Shown: positions 1 through 8,122, counted from the first letter of the stretch. The stretch: 11,422 nucleotides of DNA from Alphaproteobacteria bacterium (GCA_018895795.1 JAHINZ010000299.1:1-11422); one strand, 5' to 3'. Notes: generated by a model not told the origin, from the letters alone. A program made the numbers and translations.

Positions 1-429
1 CACGTGGAAGACGATGTTCAGCACGCCTTCCTGCACGTCGTTCAGTTCCAGCAGGCGCGACAGCAGCACCGGGCCCATTTCGGAAATGGTGGTGCGGATC
101 GGGTGACCCTTCTGTCCGAACAGGTCCCAGAACATGGTCGGGGGCGCGGCGGGCGTCAGGGTCAGTTCCATCATGGCGGCGCGGGCCAGCATTTTCTCGT
201 TCGGCGCGCCGGCCATGGCGATGCCGGAAAGGTCGCCCTTGACGTCGGCGGCGAACACCGGAACGCCGGCGTCGGAGAAGGCTTGGGCCATGATCTGCAG
301 GGTCACGGTCTTGCCCGTGCCGGTCGCGCCGGCCACGACGCCATGGCGGTTGGAGCGATCCAGCCTCTGGGTGACAGGGCCTTCGCCCAGCCCGATCAGG
401 ATTTCGCCTTCACCAATCGACAGCGCCAT
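1..429 (-). CDS. HerA/DUF853-family ATPase (YjgR-like), 5' part only
   Basis: This is the first 143 codons of a minus-strand gene that runs off the left edge of the window. It begins MALSIGEGEILIGLG and has a perfect Walker A motif, GATGTGKT, at residues 34-41. The segment ADVKGDLSGIA at about 61-71 and the stretch MFWDLFGQKGHPIRTT are typical of the DUF853/YjgR branch of HerA-like P-loop ATPases. Members of this family are usually about 500 residues, so most of the protein is missing here. The biochemical role is poorly known; ATP-driven DNA translocase or helicase activity is inferred from HerA. An in-frame ATG lies three codons upstream (438), but GAGG sits 9 bases before the ATG at 429 and directly abuts the upstream one, so 429 is preferred. 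The gene is divergent from the AI-2E permease gene, 96 bases away. Confidence 0.85.
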   Translation of the reverse strand, partial: MALSIGEGEILIGLGEGPVTQRLDRSNRHGVVAGATGTGKTVTLQIMAQAFSDAGVPVFAADVKGDLSGIAMAGAPNEKMLARAAMMELTLTPAAPPTMFWDLFGQKGHPIRTTISEMGPVLLSRLLELNDVQEGVLNIVFHV

Positions 430-457
430 ATGAAACATCCTCTAAACCGAAGCGCTG

Positions 458-486
458 ACCCTATCCTCGCCCTTGCGTCGCGCCAA
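458..486 (-). promoter_or_regulatory. Candidate promoter for the HerA-like ATPase gene
   Basis: On the minus strand, TTGGCG (486-481) is followed after 17 bases by TAGGGT (463-458). TTGGCGC differs at one position from the Caulobacter -35 consensus TTGACGS; the -10 is weaker. The predicted start lies about 20-25 bases before the ATG at 429. This is inferred from consensus matching only, and it overlaps a candidate promoter on the other strand. Confidence 0.35.
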
Positions 487-501
487 TCGCGGCGCTCAAA
501 G
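473..501 (+). promoter_or_regulatory. Candidate promoter for the AI-2E permease gene
   Basis: TTGCGTC (473-479), 14 bases, then GCTCAAAG (494-501) partly matches the Caulobacter consensus TTGACGS-N10-14-GCTANAWC. It would give a leader of roughly 15-20 bases before the ATG at 526. The match is moderate and shares bases with the divergent promoter, so the call is tentative. Confidence 0.25.
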
Positions 502-525
502 TGTTACGTTCTCAGGAGTTCTTGA

Positions 526-1614
526 ATGACCCTCTCGCCGCCCGCCGCCACTCGCAACGCCGTGGTGTTCCTGGCGGTGATCGCGGGCGGCGCCGCGCTG
601 TTCTGGATGCGCGACATCCTGACGCCCCTGGCCTTGGCCATGTTCCTGGCGGTGATGATCGACAGTTTCGCCCGGGTCATGGTCCGGCGGGCGCCGGGCT
701 TCCCCCGACGCCTGGCTCTGCCGACAGCGATCGTGCTGTCGATCCTGTTGTTTGGCCTGTCGGTGTGGGTGGTCGCCGAAAACAGCAACGGCTTCATCGA
801 TCAGTTGAAGGCCTATGCGCCGCGGCTCAATGACATCATCGCCCGGATCGCCCATGCGCTGGGTCTGCACATGACCCCGACGATCGGCGACCTGATCACC
901 CAGCTCAATCCCTCCGCCTATATCGGCGCCGCGGCCCAGAGCCTGCAGAACTTTGGCACCAGCGCCGTGCTGGTGTTGATCTATCTGGGTTTCATCATCG
1001 CCTCGCGCCGGGGCTTCAGCCGCAAGATCGTCGCCATGTTTCCCCACCGCGATAAACGCGACCGGGCGATGGTGCTGTTTCACCGCATCCGCGATGGGGT
1101 GGAGCAATATCTGTGGATCCAGACCGTAACCGGATTGATCATCGCGGTCGGCGCCTGGCTGGTCATGGCCGTGCTGCGGCTCGACAACGCCTTTTTCTGG
1201 GCGTTTCTGATTTTCCTGGCCAGCTACATCCCGATCCTGGGCGGCGCCGTCGGCTGCTTTCTCCCGCCGCTGTTCGCGGTGGTGCAGTTTCCCGACAGTT
1301 TCGCGCCCGCCATCATCCTTTTCGTGGCCTTGCAGGCGATCTATTTCGTGGTGGGCAACATCGTTCTGCCGCGCATGCAGGGCGACAGCTTGAACATGGA
1401 TCCCACGGTGGTCTTGTTGTCTCTGGCGGTCTGGGGCGCGCTGTGGGGTGTGCCGGGCATGTTCCTGTCGACCCCGCTGACGGTGGCCTGCATGGTCATC
1501 CTGGCGCAGTTCGACGGCTCGCGCTGGATCGCGATCTTGCTGTCCGAGGACGGTGACCCACAGGGCTTCGCCTCGCCGCCGCCGACGGCCGCAAAGTCAA
1601 AGTCCGACCGGTGA
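526..1614 (+). CDS. AI-2E family transporter (PerM/UPF0118), inner-membrane permease
   Basis: A 362-residue polytopic membrane protein, the usual length for the AI-2E exporter family (PF01594). Hydrophobic segments can be read at about 10-28, 30-49, 67-85, 145-162, 196-218, 222-253 and 264-327, with a soluble stretch of some 55 residues between the third and fourth. The C-terminal signature is clear: PRMQGDSLNMDPTVVLL, then WGALWGVPGMFLSTPLT at about 302-320. E. coli TqsA of this family exports autoinducer-2; other members have been linked to sodium/proton exchange, so the substrate here is unknown. AGGAG at 514-518 lies 7 bases before the ATG. The C-terminal tail (FASPPPTAAKSKSDR) is polar and probably cytoplasmic. 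The gene appears monocistronic: 321 bases with hairpins separate it from gdhZ. Confidence 0.9.
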   Translation: MTLSPPAATRNAVVFLAVIAGGAALFWMRDILTPLALAMFLAVMIDSFARVMVRRAPGFPRRLALPTAIVLSILLFGLSVWVVAENSNGFIDQLKAYAPRLNDIIARIAHALGLHMTPTIGDLITQLNPSAYIGAAAQSLQNFGTSAVLVLIYLGFIIASRRGFSRKIVAMFPHRDKRDRAMVLFHRIRDGVEQYLWIQTVTGLIIAVGAWLVMAVLRLDNAFFWAFLIFLASYIPILGGAVGCFLPPLFAVVQFPDSFAPAIILFVALQAIYFVVGNIVLPRMQGDSLNMDPTVVLLSLAVWGALWGVPGMFLSTPLTVACMVILAQFDGSRWIAILLSEDGDPQGFASPPPTAAKSKSDR

Positions 1615-1668
1615 CAGAAATTGGCCAAGGGGGGCTTAAATTCCAGAAGGCGACGCCTATCTCTGTCT

Positions 1669-1691
1669 GGTCCGACGCCCCCAGTCGGACC
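1669..1691 (+). repeat. Hairpin with C-rich loop (first of three)
   Basis: A perfect 8-bp stem, GGTCCGAC (1669-1676) with GTCGGACC (1684-1691), closes a 7-base loop GCCCCCA. It starts 54 bases after the permease stop codon. No T-run follows, so it is not a canonical intrinsic terminator. Confidence 0.6.
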
Positions 1692-1738
1692 CCCCGCACG
1701 ACGCAGCCTGGTTCGCCGGCGCGTCCGAAGCGGAGACT

Positions 1739-1758
1739 CCCGCCTTCCCCCGGGCGGG
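1739..1758 (+). repeat. Hairpin with C-rich loop (second of three)
   Basis: A 6-bp stem, CCCGCC (1739-1744) with GGCGGG (1753-1758), around the loop TTCCCCCG. It lies three bases before the larger third hairpin. Confidence 0.45.
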
Positions 1759-1761
1759 TCG

Positions 1762-1791
1762 GCGCCGCCGGTTTCCCCCCACCGGCGGCGC
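1762..1791 (+). terminator. Strong GC hairpin, possible terminator of the permease gene
   Basis: A perfect 11-bp inverted repeat, GCGCCGCCGGT (1762-1772) with ACCGGCGGCGC (1781-1791), has an 8-base loop TTCCCCCC. It is the strongest stem in this gap and lies well upstream of the gdhZ promoter, so it could end transcripts from the permease gene. Only TT plus further pyrimidines follow, so U-tract termination is not well supported. Its loop and 3' arm resemble the element at 11257-11268 (TTCCCCC then ACCGG), so it may instead be a dispersed repeat. Confidence 0.4.
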
Positions 1792-1880
1792 TTCCGCCTT
1801 CCCGGATCTCCTCGACTGCCCAGGCCCTCCGCAGCAAGGGAGAGAGCGGCAAGATCCTTTGCTGATTCCCGATCTCACAG

Positions 1881-1908
1881 TTGAATCTCTGCCCGAAAAC
1901 GCTAGGTT
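1881..1908 (+). promoter_or_regulatory. gdhZ promoter with an embedded GANTC (CcrM) site
   Basis: TTGAATC (1881-1887), 13 bases, then GCTAGGTT (1901-1908) fits the Caulobacter housekeeping promoter TTGACGS-N10-14-GCTANAWC, with five of seven -35 bases and the GCTA core kept. Transcription would start near 1914, giving a leader of about 20 bases. GAATC at 1883-1887 is a CcrM methylation target (GANTC) overlapping the -35 box, and another GANTC (GATTC, 1864-1868) lies 15 bases upstream. Methylation-dependent cell-cycle control is an inference. Confidence 0.6.
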
Positions 1909-1935
1909 GTCGCCAAAAATACGCGAGGAACTTCT

Positions 1936-4900
1936 ATGGCCGCTGCAAGAAATGACCTCGAAAATTCGGGGGCGGCGATCGGCCCGCTGGTAGCTACTTT
2001 CGCGCGGGCTCTCGGCCATGCGGTCGACACCCTGCCGGATCAGGCGCGCAATTTCCTCGCCCAGGCTCAAGACGACTGGGCGGCGGACGAACTCCCCGAC
2101 TTTGACGCCGGCGACACCGCTCACGCCCTCGCCGATTTCTGGCGCTTCGGCCAGCAGGTGGCCGACGCCGAAGAGCCCGCCATCCGCCTGCGCCGCGCCC
2201 GTAAGCCCGACGGGACGGACCTGCGCGGCGATCTTCTCGAAATCGTCCAGCCCGACCGGCCGTTTCTGGTCGACAGCATCATGGGCGCGGTCAGCGAGGC
2301 CGGGTTCTCGGTCCGCGCCATGTTTCACCCGGTCGTCGAGATGGGCGGCCGCCGACGCTCGATGATCCAGATCTATCTCGCCCCGGTGGGCGAGGATCGC
2401 GAAGCGGCCCTGATCGCCGCGGTCAGCGACGCACTGGCCGATGTTCGCATCGCCGTGCAGGACTTTTCCGCCATGCGCGACCTGATGCGTCGCACGATCG
2501 CGGACCTGCGCGACACCAAGGTCGCCATCCCGGCCGAGGCGCGCGCCGAGGACCTGGACTTCCTCGAATGGCTGGCGGCCGACCATTTCGTGTTTCTGGG
2601 CGCTCGGGTCTACGAATATCCGCGCACCGGCGACGGCGGCTATGCGGCCGAGGAGCCGCTTTATCAGCCCGAAGACAGCCTGGGCGTGTTGCGCGACCAG
2701 ACCCGCGCCGTGCTGCGTCGGGGCAACGAACCGGCGGTCCTGTCGCGCCAGGTGCGCAACCATATCGAGATCGGCGACCCGGTCGCCGTGGCCAAGTCGA
2801 ACCTGCGCTCGCGCGTCCACCGCCGCGGCTACATGGACTATGTCGGGGTGCGCCGCTACGGCGCCGACGGCAAGCCTTCGGGAGAGGTGCGGTTTGTCGG
2901 CCTGTTCACCGCCGAGGCCTATGAGACCCCGGCCCATGAGGTGCCGCTGATCCGCCGCAAGGTCGCCCACGTCCTGGCCAGCGCCGGCAAGGACCCCGAA
3001 AGCCACAACGGCAAGCGGCTGCGAAATATCCTCGAGACCTGGCCTCGGGACGAATTGTTCCAGACCGACGATGACGTCCTGCTGACCATGGCGCTGGGCG
3101 TTCTGCATCTATACGACCGCCCACGGGTGCGGCTGTTCACCCGTCGCGATCCCTTCGACCGTTTCATTTCGGCCCTGCTGTTCGTGCCGCGCGAGCGCTA
3201 CGATTCCGGCGTCCGCGAGCGCGCGGGCCGCTTGCTGGCCGACGCCTTTGGCGGCCGGGTCTCAGCCTATTATCCCAGCTTCTCGGACGCTCCCCTGGCG
3301 CGGGTCCACTACATCCTGGGCGGGGTGTCGCCCGGCGATCGTCGCGAGCCGGATCTGATCGCGCTGGAAGCCGCCATCGCCGAGATCGCCCGCACCTGGG
3401 AAGATCGCTTCGAGGCGGCGGTCCGCGACGGCGGGGCCCCGGGCCGCGTCGCCGTGACCCTGGCCCGCTATGCGGGCGCCTTCCCGCCGGGCTATCGAGA
3501 CCAGTACGACGCCGTCGAGGCCCTGGCCGATATCGAGGTCATCGACGCCTTGGCGCAAGGCGAGACGGTGCGTGTGCGCGCCTTCCGCCGCGAGGGCGAC
3601 AGCCCGGTGACCTTCCGTTTCAAGCTGTATCGCCCCGAGACCGCGGCCCCGCTGGCCGACGTTCTGCCCATTCTCGAGCACATGGGTCTCAAGGCCCTGA
3701 TCGAGGACGGTCACAAGATCTCGCCCGTGATCGCCGACAGCGAGCGCAGGCCGGTGTGGGTGCACGAGTTCGTGCTGCGCGACGAGCAGGGCGAGCACCT
3801 GGTCTTCGGCGACATCAAGCTGGCCTTCGAGGACGCTTTCGTCGCCATCTGGAGCGGCCGCGCCGAGAGCGACGGCTTCAACCGTCTGGTGCTCGAACTG
3901 GGCGTCGGCTGGCGCGAAGCGGCCTTGATCCGCGGCTTCGCGCGCTATCGCCAGCAGTCGGGCCTCGATCCCAGCCAGGGTGTTCAGGAGCAGTCCCTGG
4001 CCGATCATCCGGGCGTGGCGCGTCTGATCCTAGATCTATTCCAGACCAAGTTCGATCCAGCGGTGATCGCCGATCTCAAGGATCGCCAGACCCAGGCCAA
4101 GGCGGTCGAGGCCAAGATCGGCGAGGCGTTGCAGGCGGTCGAAAGCCTGGACGCCGACCGCGTCCTGCGTCGGATCGCGGCTCTGGTCGGGGCGATCCAG
4201 CGCACCAACTTCTATCAGCCGGGCCCCGACGGCCAACCCAAGCCCTATATCAGCTTCAAGATCGCCTCTCGCGAACTGGAAGACCTGCCGGCGCCCAAGC
4301 CCTATCGCGAGATCTTCATCTCGGCGCCCAATGTCGAGGGCGTCCATCTGCGCTTTGGCCCGGTCGCGCGGGGCGGCCTGCGCTGGTCGGACCGGCGGGA
4401 CGATTTCCGCACCGAGGTGCTTGGCCTGGTCAAGGCGCAGCAGGTCAAGAACGCGGTCATCGTGCCGGTCGGCTCCAAGGGCGGCTTCTATCCCAAGCAG
4501 CTGCCGCGCGGCGGCGATCGCGACGCCATTCAGGCCGAGGCGATCCGCGCCTACAAGACCTTCCTGTGCGGTCTTCTGGACCTCACCGACAATATCGACG
4601 CTGACAATCACGTCACGCCGCCGCCCTCGGTGGTGGTTCATGACGGGGAGGACCCGTATCTGGTCGTGGCCGCCGACAAGGGCACGGCCACCTTCTCCGA
4701 CATCGCCAACGGCGTGGCCGAAGACTACGGCTTCTGGCTGGGCGACGCCTTCGCCTCCGGCGGCTCGGTGGGCTACGATCACAAGGCGATGGGCATCACC
4801 GCCCGGGGCGCCTGGGAAGCGGTCAAGCGCCACTTCCGGGAGATGGGCAAGGACATCCAGTCCCAGCCCTTCACCGTGGTCGGCGTCGGCGACATGAGCG

Positions 4901-6792
4901 GCGACGTGTTCGGCAACGGCATGTTGCTATCCAAACAGACCCGGCTGCTGGCCGCCTTCGACCATCGCCATATCTTCCTGGATCCCGATCCGGATCCGGC
5001 CGCCTCGTGGACCGAGCGCGATCGGATGTTCAAGCTGCCGCGCTCGTCCTGGGACGACTATGACAAGGCCCTGATCTCGCAGGGCGGCGGCGTCTTTCCC
5101 CGGTCGTTGAAGTCGATCCCGCTGTCGCCCGAGGTGCGGGCCATGCTGGATCTCAAGGCCGAGACCGCGACGCCGGCCGAACTGATGAGCGCCATCCTCA
5201 AGGCCCGGGTCGAGCTGCTCTATTTCGGCGGCATCGGCGGCTATGTGAAGGCCCGCGGCGAGAGCAACGCCGACGCCGGCGACAAGGCCAATGACGCCAT
5301 CCGCATCAATGGCGCGGACCTGCGGGTCAAGGTGGTGGGCGAGGGGGCCAATCTCGGGGTCACCCAGGCCGGTCGCATCGAGTACGCGTCCGGCGGCGGC
5401 CGCATCAACACCGACGCGATCGACAACTCGGCCGGGGTCGACACCTCCGACCATGAGGTCAACATCAAGATCCTCACCGGCATGCTGGAACGCTTGGGCG
5501 AGATGACGCGCGACGGTCGCAACCTTCTGCTGCCGACCATGACCGACGACGTCGCCGTCCATGTGCTCGCCGACAACTATGACCAGACCCTGGCCTTGAC
5601 CCTGCTGGAAAGCGACGCGGTGTCCGAGGTCGAGATGCAGATCCGCTACATGGTCGATCTGGAAGCCCGCGGGCGTCTGGATCGCAAGGTCGAGGGACTG
5701 CCGACCAACACCCTGTTGCTGGAGCGGAAACAGGCCGGCAAGGGCCTGACGCGGCCTGAACTGGCCGTACTGCTGGCCTATGGCAAGCTGGACGTGTTCG
5801 ACGAGATCGTCGCCTCCGACGCGCCGGACGATCCGTGGTTCGAGGCCGCCTTGCGCGGCTACTTCCCCCCGGCGCTCGATCGCTATGCCGGCCAGATGCA
5901 GAAGCACCGCCTGAAGCGCGAGATCATCGCCACGGTGGTCAGCAACCAGATGGTCAACATGTGCGGCCCCACCTTCGCGACCCGCCTGAAGTCCGCAGCG
6001 GGGTGCGATGTCGACGCCCTGGTCACCGGCTTCACCGCCGCGCGGCAGATCCTGGGCGTCGACGCCCTCTGGGATCAGGTCAGCGCGTTGGACAATCAAG
6101 CCTCGGCCGAGGGGCAGACGGCGCTCTACAAGGCCCTGGCCTACGCCCTGCGCAGCCAGACTTTCTGGCTCGCCCGCCGGGCGTTTCGCGACAAGGCCTC
6201 GGTCAAGACCCTGGTCGACCGCTATGGCCCGTCGGTCGCCGAGCTGCGCCAGTTGAGCCCGGCCATCCTGTCGGCCTTTGAGCAGAAGGTCGTGGCCAAA
6301 CGCGTCAAGACCTATGTCGCCGATGGCGCGCCGGAAGCCCTGGCCCAGGCGGTGGCGGCCCTGCAGCCCCTGACCATGGCCGCGGATCTGGTCGATCTCG
6401 CCAATGCCTCCAGCTGGACGGTCAAGGCCGTCGCCCGCCTGTATCATCAGACCGGCGCGGCCTTCGGCTTTGACCGCCTGCGCGGCGCGGCCGGCTCGTT
6501 TGTCGGCGGCGACGCCTTCGAGCGTCTGGCGGTGCGCCGCCTGATCGAGGACCTGCTCAGCGAACAGACCACGATCACCCAGACGGTGTTGACCTTCGCG
6601 GCCAGCGCTCAGGCGGGCGAGGATGAGCTGTCGGCCAAGGCGGCGGTGACCTCATGGGCCGCCTTGCGCATCGACCGCGTTCGGGCGGCCAAGCGCACGG
6701 TGGAGGACATCGAGAACGCCGGCGGCGGCTGGACCTTCGCCAAGCTGACCATCGCCAATGCCGCGTTGCGCGAACTGGCGAGCGCCGGCTAG
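1936..6792 (+). CDS. gdhZ: NAD-specific glutamate dehydrogenase, large (about 180 kDa) type
   Basis: A 1618-residue enzyme of the large bacterial NAD-GDH family (PF05088; C. crescentus GdhZ is about 1600 residues). It converts L-glutamate, NAD+ and water to 2-oxoglutarate, ammonia and NADH in the cytoplasm, feeding glutamate carbon into the TCA cycle. The first ~700 residues are the regulatory N-terminal region with ACT-like modules. The catalytic core follows: GPVARGGLRWSDRRDD at 808-822, VPVGSKGGFYPKQ at 843-855 with the conserved lysine K848, the dinucleotide-binding loop VGVGDMSGDVFGNGM at 982-996, and GEGANLGVTQ at 1135-1144. The helical C-terminal domain runs to the stop with no frameshift. 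GAGGAA (1924-1929) lies 6 bases before the ATG. In C. crescentus, GdhZ also binds FtsZ and stimulates its GTPase, working with KidO; whether that holds here is inferred from homology. Confidence 0.97.
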   Translation: MAAARNDLENSGAAIGPLVATFARALGHAVDTLPDQARNFLAQAQDDWAADELPDFDAGDTAHALADFWRFGQQVADAEEPAIRLRRARKPDGTDLRGDLLEIVQPDRPFLVDSIMGAVSEAGFSVRAMFHPVVEMGGRRRSMIQIYLAPVGEDREAALIAAVSDALADVRIAVQDFSAMRDLMRRTIADLRDTKVAIPAEARAEDLDFLEWLAADHFVFLGARVYEYPRTGDGGYAAEEPLYQPEDSLGVLRDQTRAVLRRGNEPAVLSRQVRNHIEIGDPVAVAKSNLRSRVHRRGYMDYVGVRRYGADGKPSGEVRFVGLFTAEAYETPAHEVPLIRRKVAHVLASAGKDPESHNGKRLRNILETWPRDELFQTDDDVLLTMALGVLHLYDRPRVRLFTRRDPFDRFISALLFVPRERYDSGVRERAGRLLADAFGGRVSAYYPSFSDAPLARVHYILGGVSPGDRREPDLIALEAAIAEIARTWEDRFEAAVRDGGAPGRVAVTLARYAGAFPPGYRDQYDAVEALADIEVIDALAQGETVRVRAFRREGDSPVTFRFKLYRPETAAPLADVLPILEHMGLKALIEDGHKISPVIADSERRPVWVHEFVLRDEQGEHLVFGDIKLAFEDAFVAIWSGRAESDGFNRLVLELGVGWREAALIRGFARYRQQSGLDPSQGVQEQSLADHPGVARLILDLFQTKFDPAVIADLKDRQTQAKAVEAKIGEALQAVESLDADRVLRRIAALVGAIQRTNFYQPGPDGQPKPYISFKIASRELEDLPAPKPYREIFISAPNVEGVHLRFGPVARGGLRWSDRRDDFRTEVLGLVKAQQVKNAVIVPVGSKGGFYPKQLPRGGDRDAIQAEAIRAYKTFLCGLLDLTDNIDADNHVTPPPSVVVHDGEDPYLVVAADKGTATFSDIANGVAEDYGFWLGDAFASGGSVGYDHKAMGITARGAWEAVKRHFREMGKDIQSQPFTVVGVGDMSGDVFGNGMLLSKQTRLLAAFDHRHIFLDPDPDPAASWTERDRMFKLPRSSWDDYDKALISQGGGVFPRSLKSIPLSPEVRAMLDLKAETATPAELMSAILKARVELLYFGGIGGYVKARGESNADAGDKANDAIRINGADLRVKVVGEGANLGVTQAGRIEYASGGGRINTDAIDNSAGVDTSDHEVNIKILTGMLERLGEMTRDGRNLLLPTMTDDVAVHVLADNYDQTLALTLLESDAVSEVEMQIRYMVDLEARGRLDRKVEGLPTNTLLLERKQAGKGLTRPELAVLLAYGKLDVFDEIVASDAPDDPWFEAALRGYFPPALDRYAGQMQKHRLKREIIATVVSNQMVNMCGPTFATRLKSAAGCDVDALVTGFTAARQILGVDALWDQVSALDNQASAEGQTALYKALAYALRSQTFWLARRAFRDKASVKTLVDRYGPSVAELRQLSPAILSAFEQKVVAKRVKTYVADGAPEALAQAVAALQPLTMAADLVDLANASSWTVKAVARLYHQTGAAFGFDRLRGAAGSFVGGDAFERLAVRRLIEDLLSEQTTITQTVLTFAASAQAGEDELSAKAAVTSWAALRIDRVRAAKRTVEDIENAGGGWTFAKLTIANAALRELASAG

Positions 6793-6806
6793 GCGGAGTT
6801 CCTGGT

Positions 6807-6842
6807 GGTCGGCCGGCGGGCGGAGGATCCCGCTCGCCGACC
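6807..6842 (+). terminator. Imperfect GC hairpin after gdhZ, possible terminator
   Basis: Fourteen bases after the gdhZ stop, GGTCGGC (6807-6813) pairs with GCCGACC (6836-6842). Inside it GCGGG (6816-6820) pairs with CCCGC (6829-6833), with two-base bulges on each side and an 8-base loop. There is no T-run, so termination efficiency is uncertain; it may instead protect the 3' end. Confidence 0.4.
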
Positions 6843-6868
6843 CGCGCCCGGGCTTAGGGTTGTGAGGC

Positions 6869-6882
6869 GTCCGGGCCCGGAC
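6869..6882. repeat. Perfect 14-bp palindrome upstream of the DUF418 gene
   Basis: GTCCGGGCCCGGAC is its own reverse complement and lies 31 bases before the DUF418 start. It could be an operator for a dimeric regulator or part of an intergenic hairpin. The 11 bases GCGTCCGGGCC that overlap it recur in the inverted repeat at 11357-11367. Confidence 0.4.
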
Positions 6883-6889
6883 TAGGCTT

Positions 6890-6902
6890 GGCCTTCAAGG
6901 CC
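6890..6902. repeat. 13-bp odd palindrome just before the DUF418 start
   Basis: GGCCTT-C-AAGGCC is an interrupted perfect palindrome ending 11 bases before the DUF418 ATG, next to the G-run that serves as the only ribosome-site candidate. A near copy, GACCTT-C-AAGGTC, sits at 8122-8134 at the other end of the same gene. It may act as an operator or leader hairpin; function unknown. Confidence 0.35.
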
Positions 6903-6913
6903 TTGGGGGGCGC

Positions 6914-8122
6914 ATGGTCAAGACTCGTATCGTCCTGCTGGATTCCTTGCGCGGCTTGGGGGTCCTGGGCATTCTTCTGTGCAATGCGCCGGATTTCGCC
7001 GTCACCGCCGGCCTGGCCGAATCGGTGCGCCACTGGCCGCACGGCGCCGGGGCCGACACGGTCTCGGTCTGGGTCGCCACCCAGTGGCTGTTCCAGCGCA
7101 AGTTCGTCACCTTGTTCGCCATGCTGTTCGGCGCCTCGATCTTCCTGGTCGGCGGCGAGCGGTCCGAGGCCGACAAGGGCGCGATCCTGCGCAAGCGCCT
7201 GATGTGGATGGTCGGCTTTGGCCTGCTGCACGGCTTCGCCATCTGGTACGGCGACGTGCTGCTCAGCTACGCCCTGGCCGGTTTCGCGGTGATGCTGGCG
7301 CGGTCGTGGACGCCCCGGAAGCTGTTCACGACGGGCATCGCGATCTGGGTCCTGCTGTGCCTGCTGATGACGGCCGGGGTGGCCTATGCGGTGTTCGGTC
7401 CCGCGCCGGACCAGGCCAAGGAAGCGCTGGAGACCGCCAAGGAGGCCGCCAAGAACAGCGCCGAGGCGGCGCGGTACGCCGGGACCTTCCTGCAATCGCT
7501 GATCCAGAACGCCCAGGAACGGGCGGGTCGTCTGGCGGCCGAGCCGGTGATCTTCCTGATGACCAGCAGCATGATGCTGCTGGGCCTGGGCTGTTTCAAG
7601 ACGGGCGTCTTCACGGGGCAGGCCTCCAACCGCACCTATGGCGTGTTGACCGTCGTCGGCCTGCTGGCCCTGGCCGCCACCGGCGCGCTGTTCATCGCCT
7701 GCGCCCTCCACGGCCTGGACCGCTCGCTGGGTCAGGTCGCCGGCCTCGTGCAGGCCGCCACCGCCCCCCTGACCACCCTGGCCTATGTCAGCCTGATCGT
7801 GTTCGCCTCGCGTTCGAAGGGCTTGTGGAAGGCCATACCCGCCGCCCTGGCCCCGGTCGGCCAGATGGCCTTCACCAACTATCTGACCCAGTCGTTGATC
7901 ATGACGGCGATCTTCTACGGCGGCCGGGGGCTGAGCCTGCATGGCAAGGTCGACCGGCCCGGCCTGGCGGCGATCACCGTCACGATCTGGATCGTCCAGA
8001 TCCTGTGGTCGCGCTGGTGGATGGACCGCTTCGCCATGGGGCCGCTGGAATGGCTGTGGCGGCGGCTCTATCGCGGTCCGACGCCGCTCCTGCGTCCCGC
8101 GCCCACGCCGGTGGTCCCCTAG
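6914..8122 (+). CDS. DUF418 domain-containing membrane protein (YeiB-like)
   Basis: A 402-residue multi-pass membrane protein. The N-terminal signature LDSLRGLGVLGILLCN at 9-24 and the C-terminal region with FTNYLTQSLI (about 316-325) followed by WSRWWMDRFAMGPLEWLWR are hallmarks of DUF418 (PF04235) proteins such as E. coli YeiB. Length is normal. The family resembles acyltransferase-3/DUF1624 membrane proteins, but its substrate and function are not established. An alanine- and charge-rich stretch (about 163-210) between membrane segments should form an extramembrane helix. The start is the ATG at 6914; the only ribosome site is the weak G-run 6905-6910. It lies 121 bases after gdhZ on the same strand, separated by a hairpin. 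The stop shares CTAG (8119-8122) with the convergent hydrolase gene. Confidence 0.85.
   Translation: MVKTRIVLLDSLRGLGVLGILLCNAPDFAVTAGLAESVRHWPHGAGADTVSVWVATQWLFQRKFVTLFAMLFGASIFLVGGERSEADKGAILRKRLMWMVGFGLLHGFAIWYGDVLLSYALAGFAVMLARSWTPRKLFTTGIAIWVLLCLLMTAGVAYAVFGPAPDQAKEALETAKEAAKNSAEAARYAGTFLQSLIQNAQERAGRLAAEPVIFLMTSSMMLLGLGCFKTGVFTGQASNRTYGVLTVVGLLALAATGALFIACALHGLDRSLGQVAGLVQAATAPLTTLAYVSLIVFASRSKGLWKAIPAALAPVGQMAFTNYLTQSLIMTAIFYGGRGLSLHGKVDRPGLAAITVTIWIVQILWSRWWMDRFAMGPLEWLWRRLYRGPTPLLRPAPTPVVP

Larger units (their letters stand above)
1615..1935 (+). other. 321-base intergenic region between the permease gene and gdhZ
   Basis: No convincing gene lies here. Short open frames cross it on both strands but lack ribosome sites and recognisable protein features. 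It holds three hairpins with C-rich loops (1669-1691, 1739-1758, 1762-1791), a weak six-base outer inverted repeat (GGATCT 1804-1809 / AGATCC 1852-1857), three GANTC sites (1735, 1864, 1883) and the gdhZ promoter near the right end. The hairpin block could be the permease terminator, a dispersed intergenic element or a small RNA; the sequence alone does not decide. Confidence 0.7.

Noticed and set aside
1621..1641. Possible promoter for a small RNA (TTGGCC...GCTTAAAT)
   Set aside because: The two boxes are only about 6-9 bases apart, too close for a sigma-70-type promoter.
1611..1865. 84-codon plus-strand frame between the permease gene and gdhZ
   Set aside because: It starts on a GTG overlapping the permease stop with no ribosome site, its composition is P/S/R-rich, and it runs through three strong hairpins.
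1657..3108. 483-codon minus-strand open frame antisense to the 5' part of gdhZ
   Set aside because: It lies opposite the well-supported gdhZ frame, has a low-complexity composition typical of antisense frames in GC-rich DNA, and shows no recognisable domain.
4927..6447. 506-codon minus-strand open frame antisense to gdhZ
   Set aside because: Composition is dominated by G, D, Q and V as expected for an antisense shadow; no domain or ribosome site.
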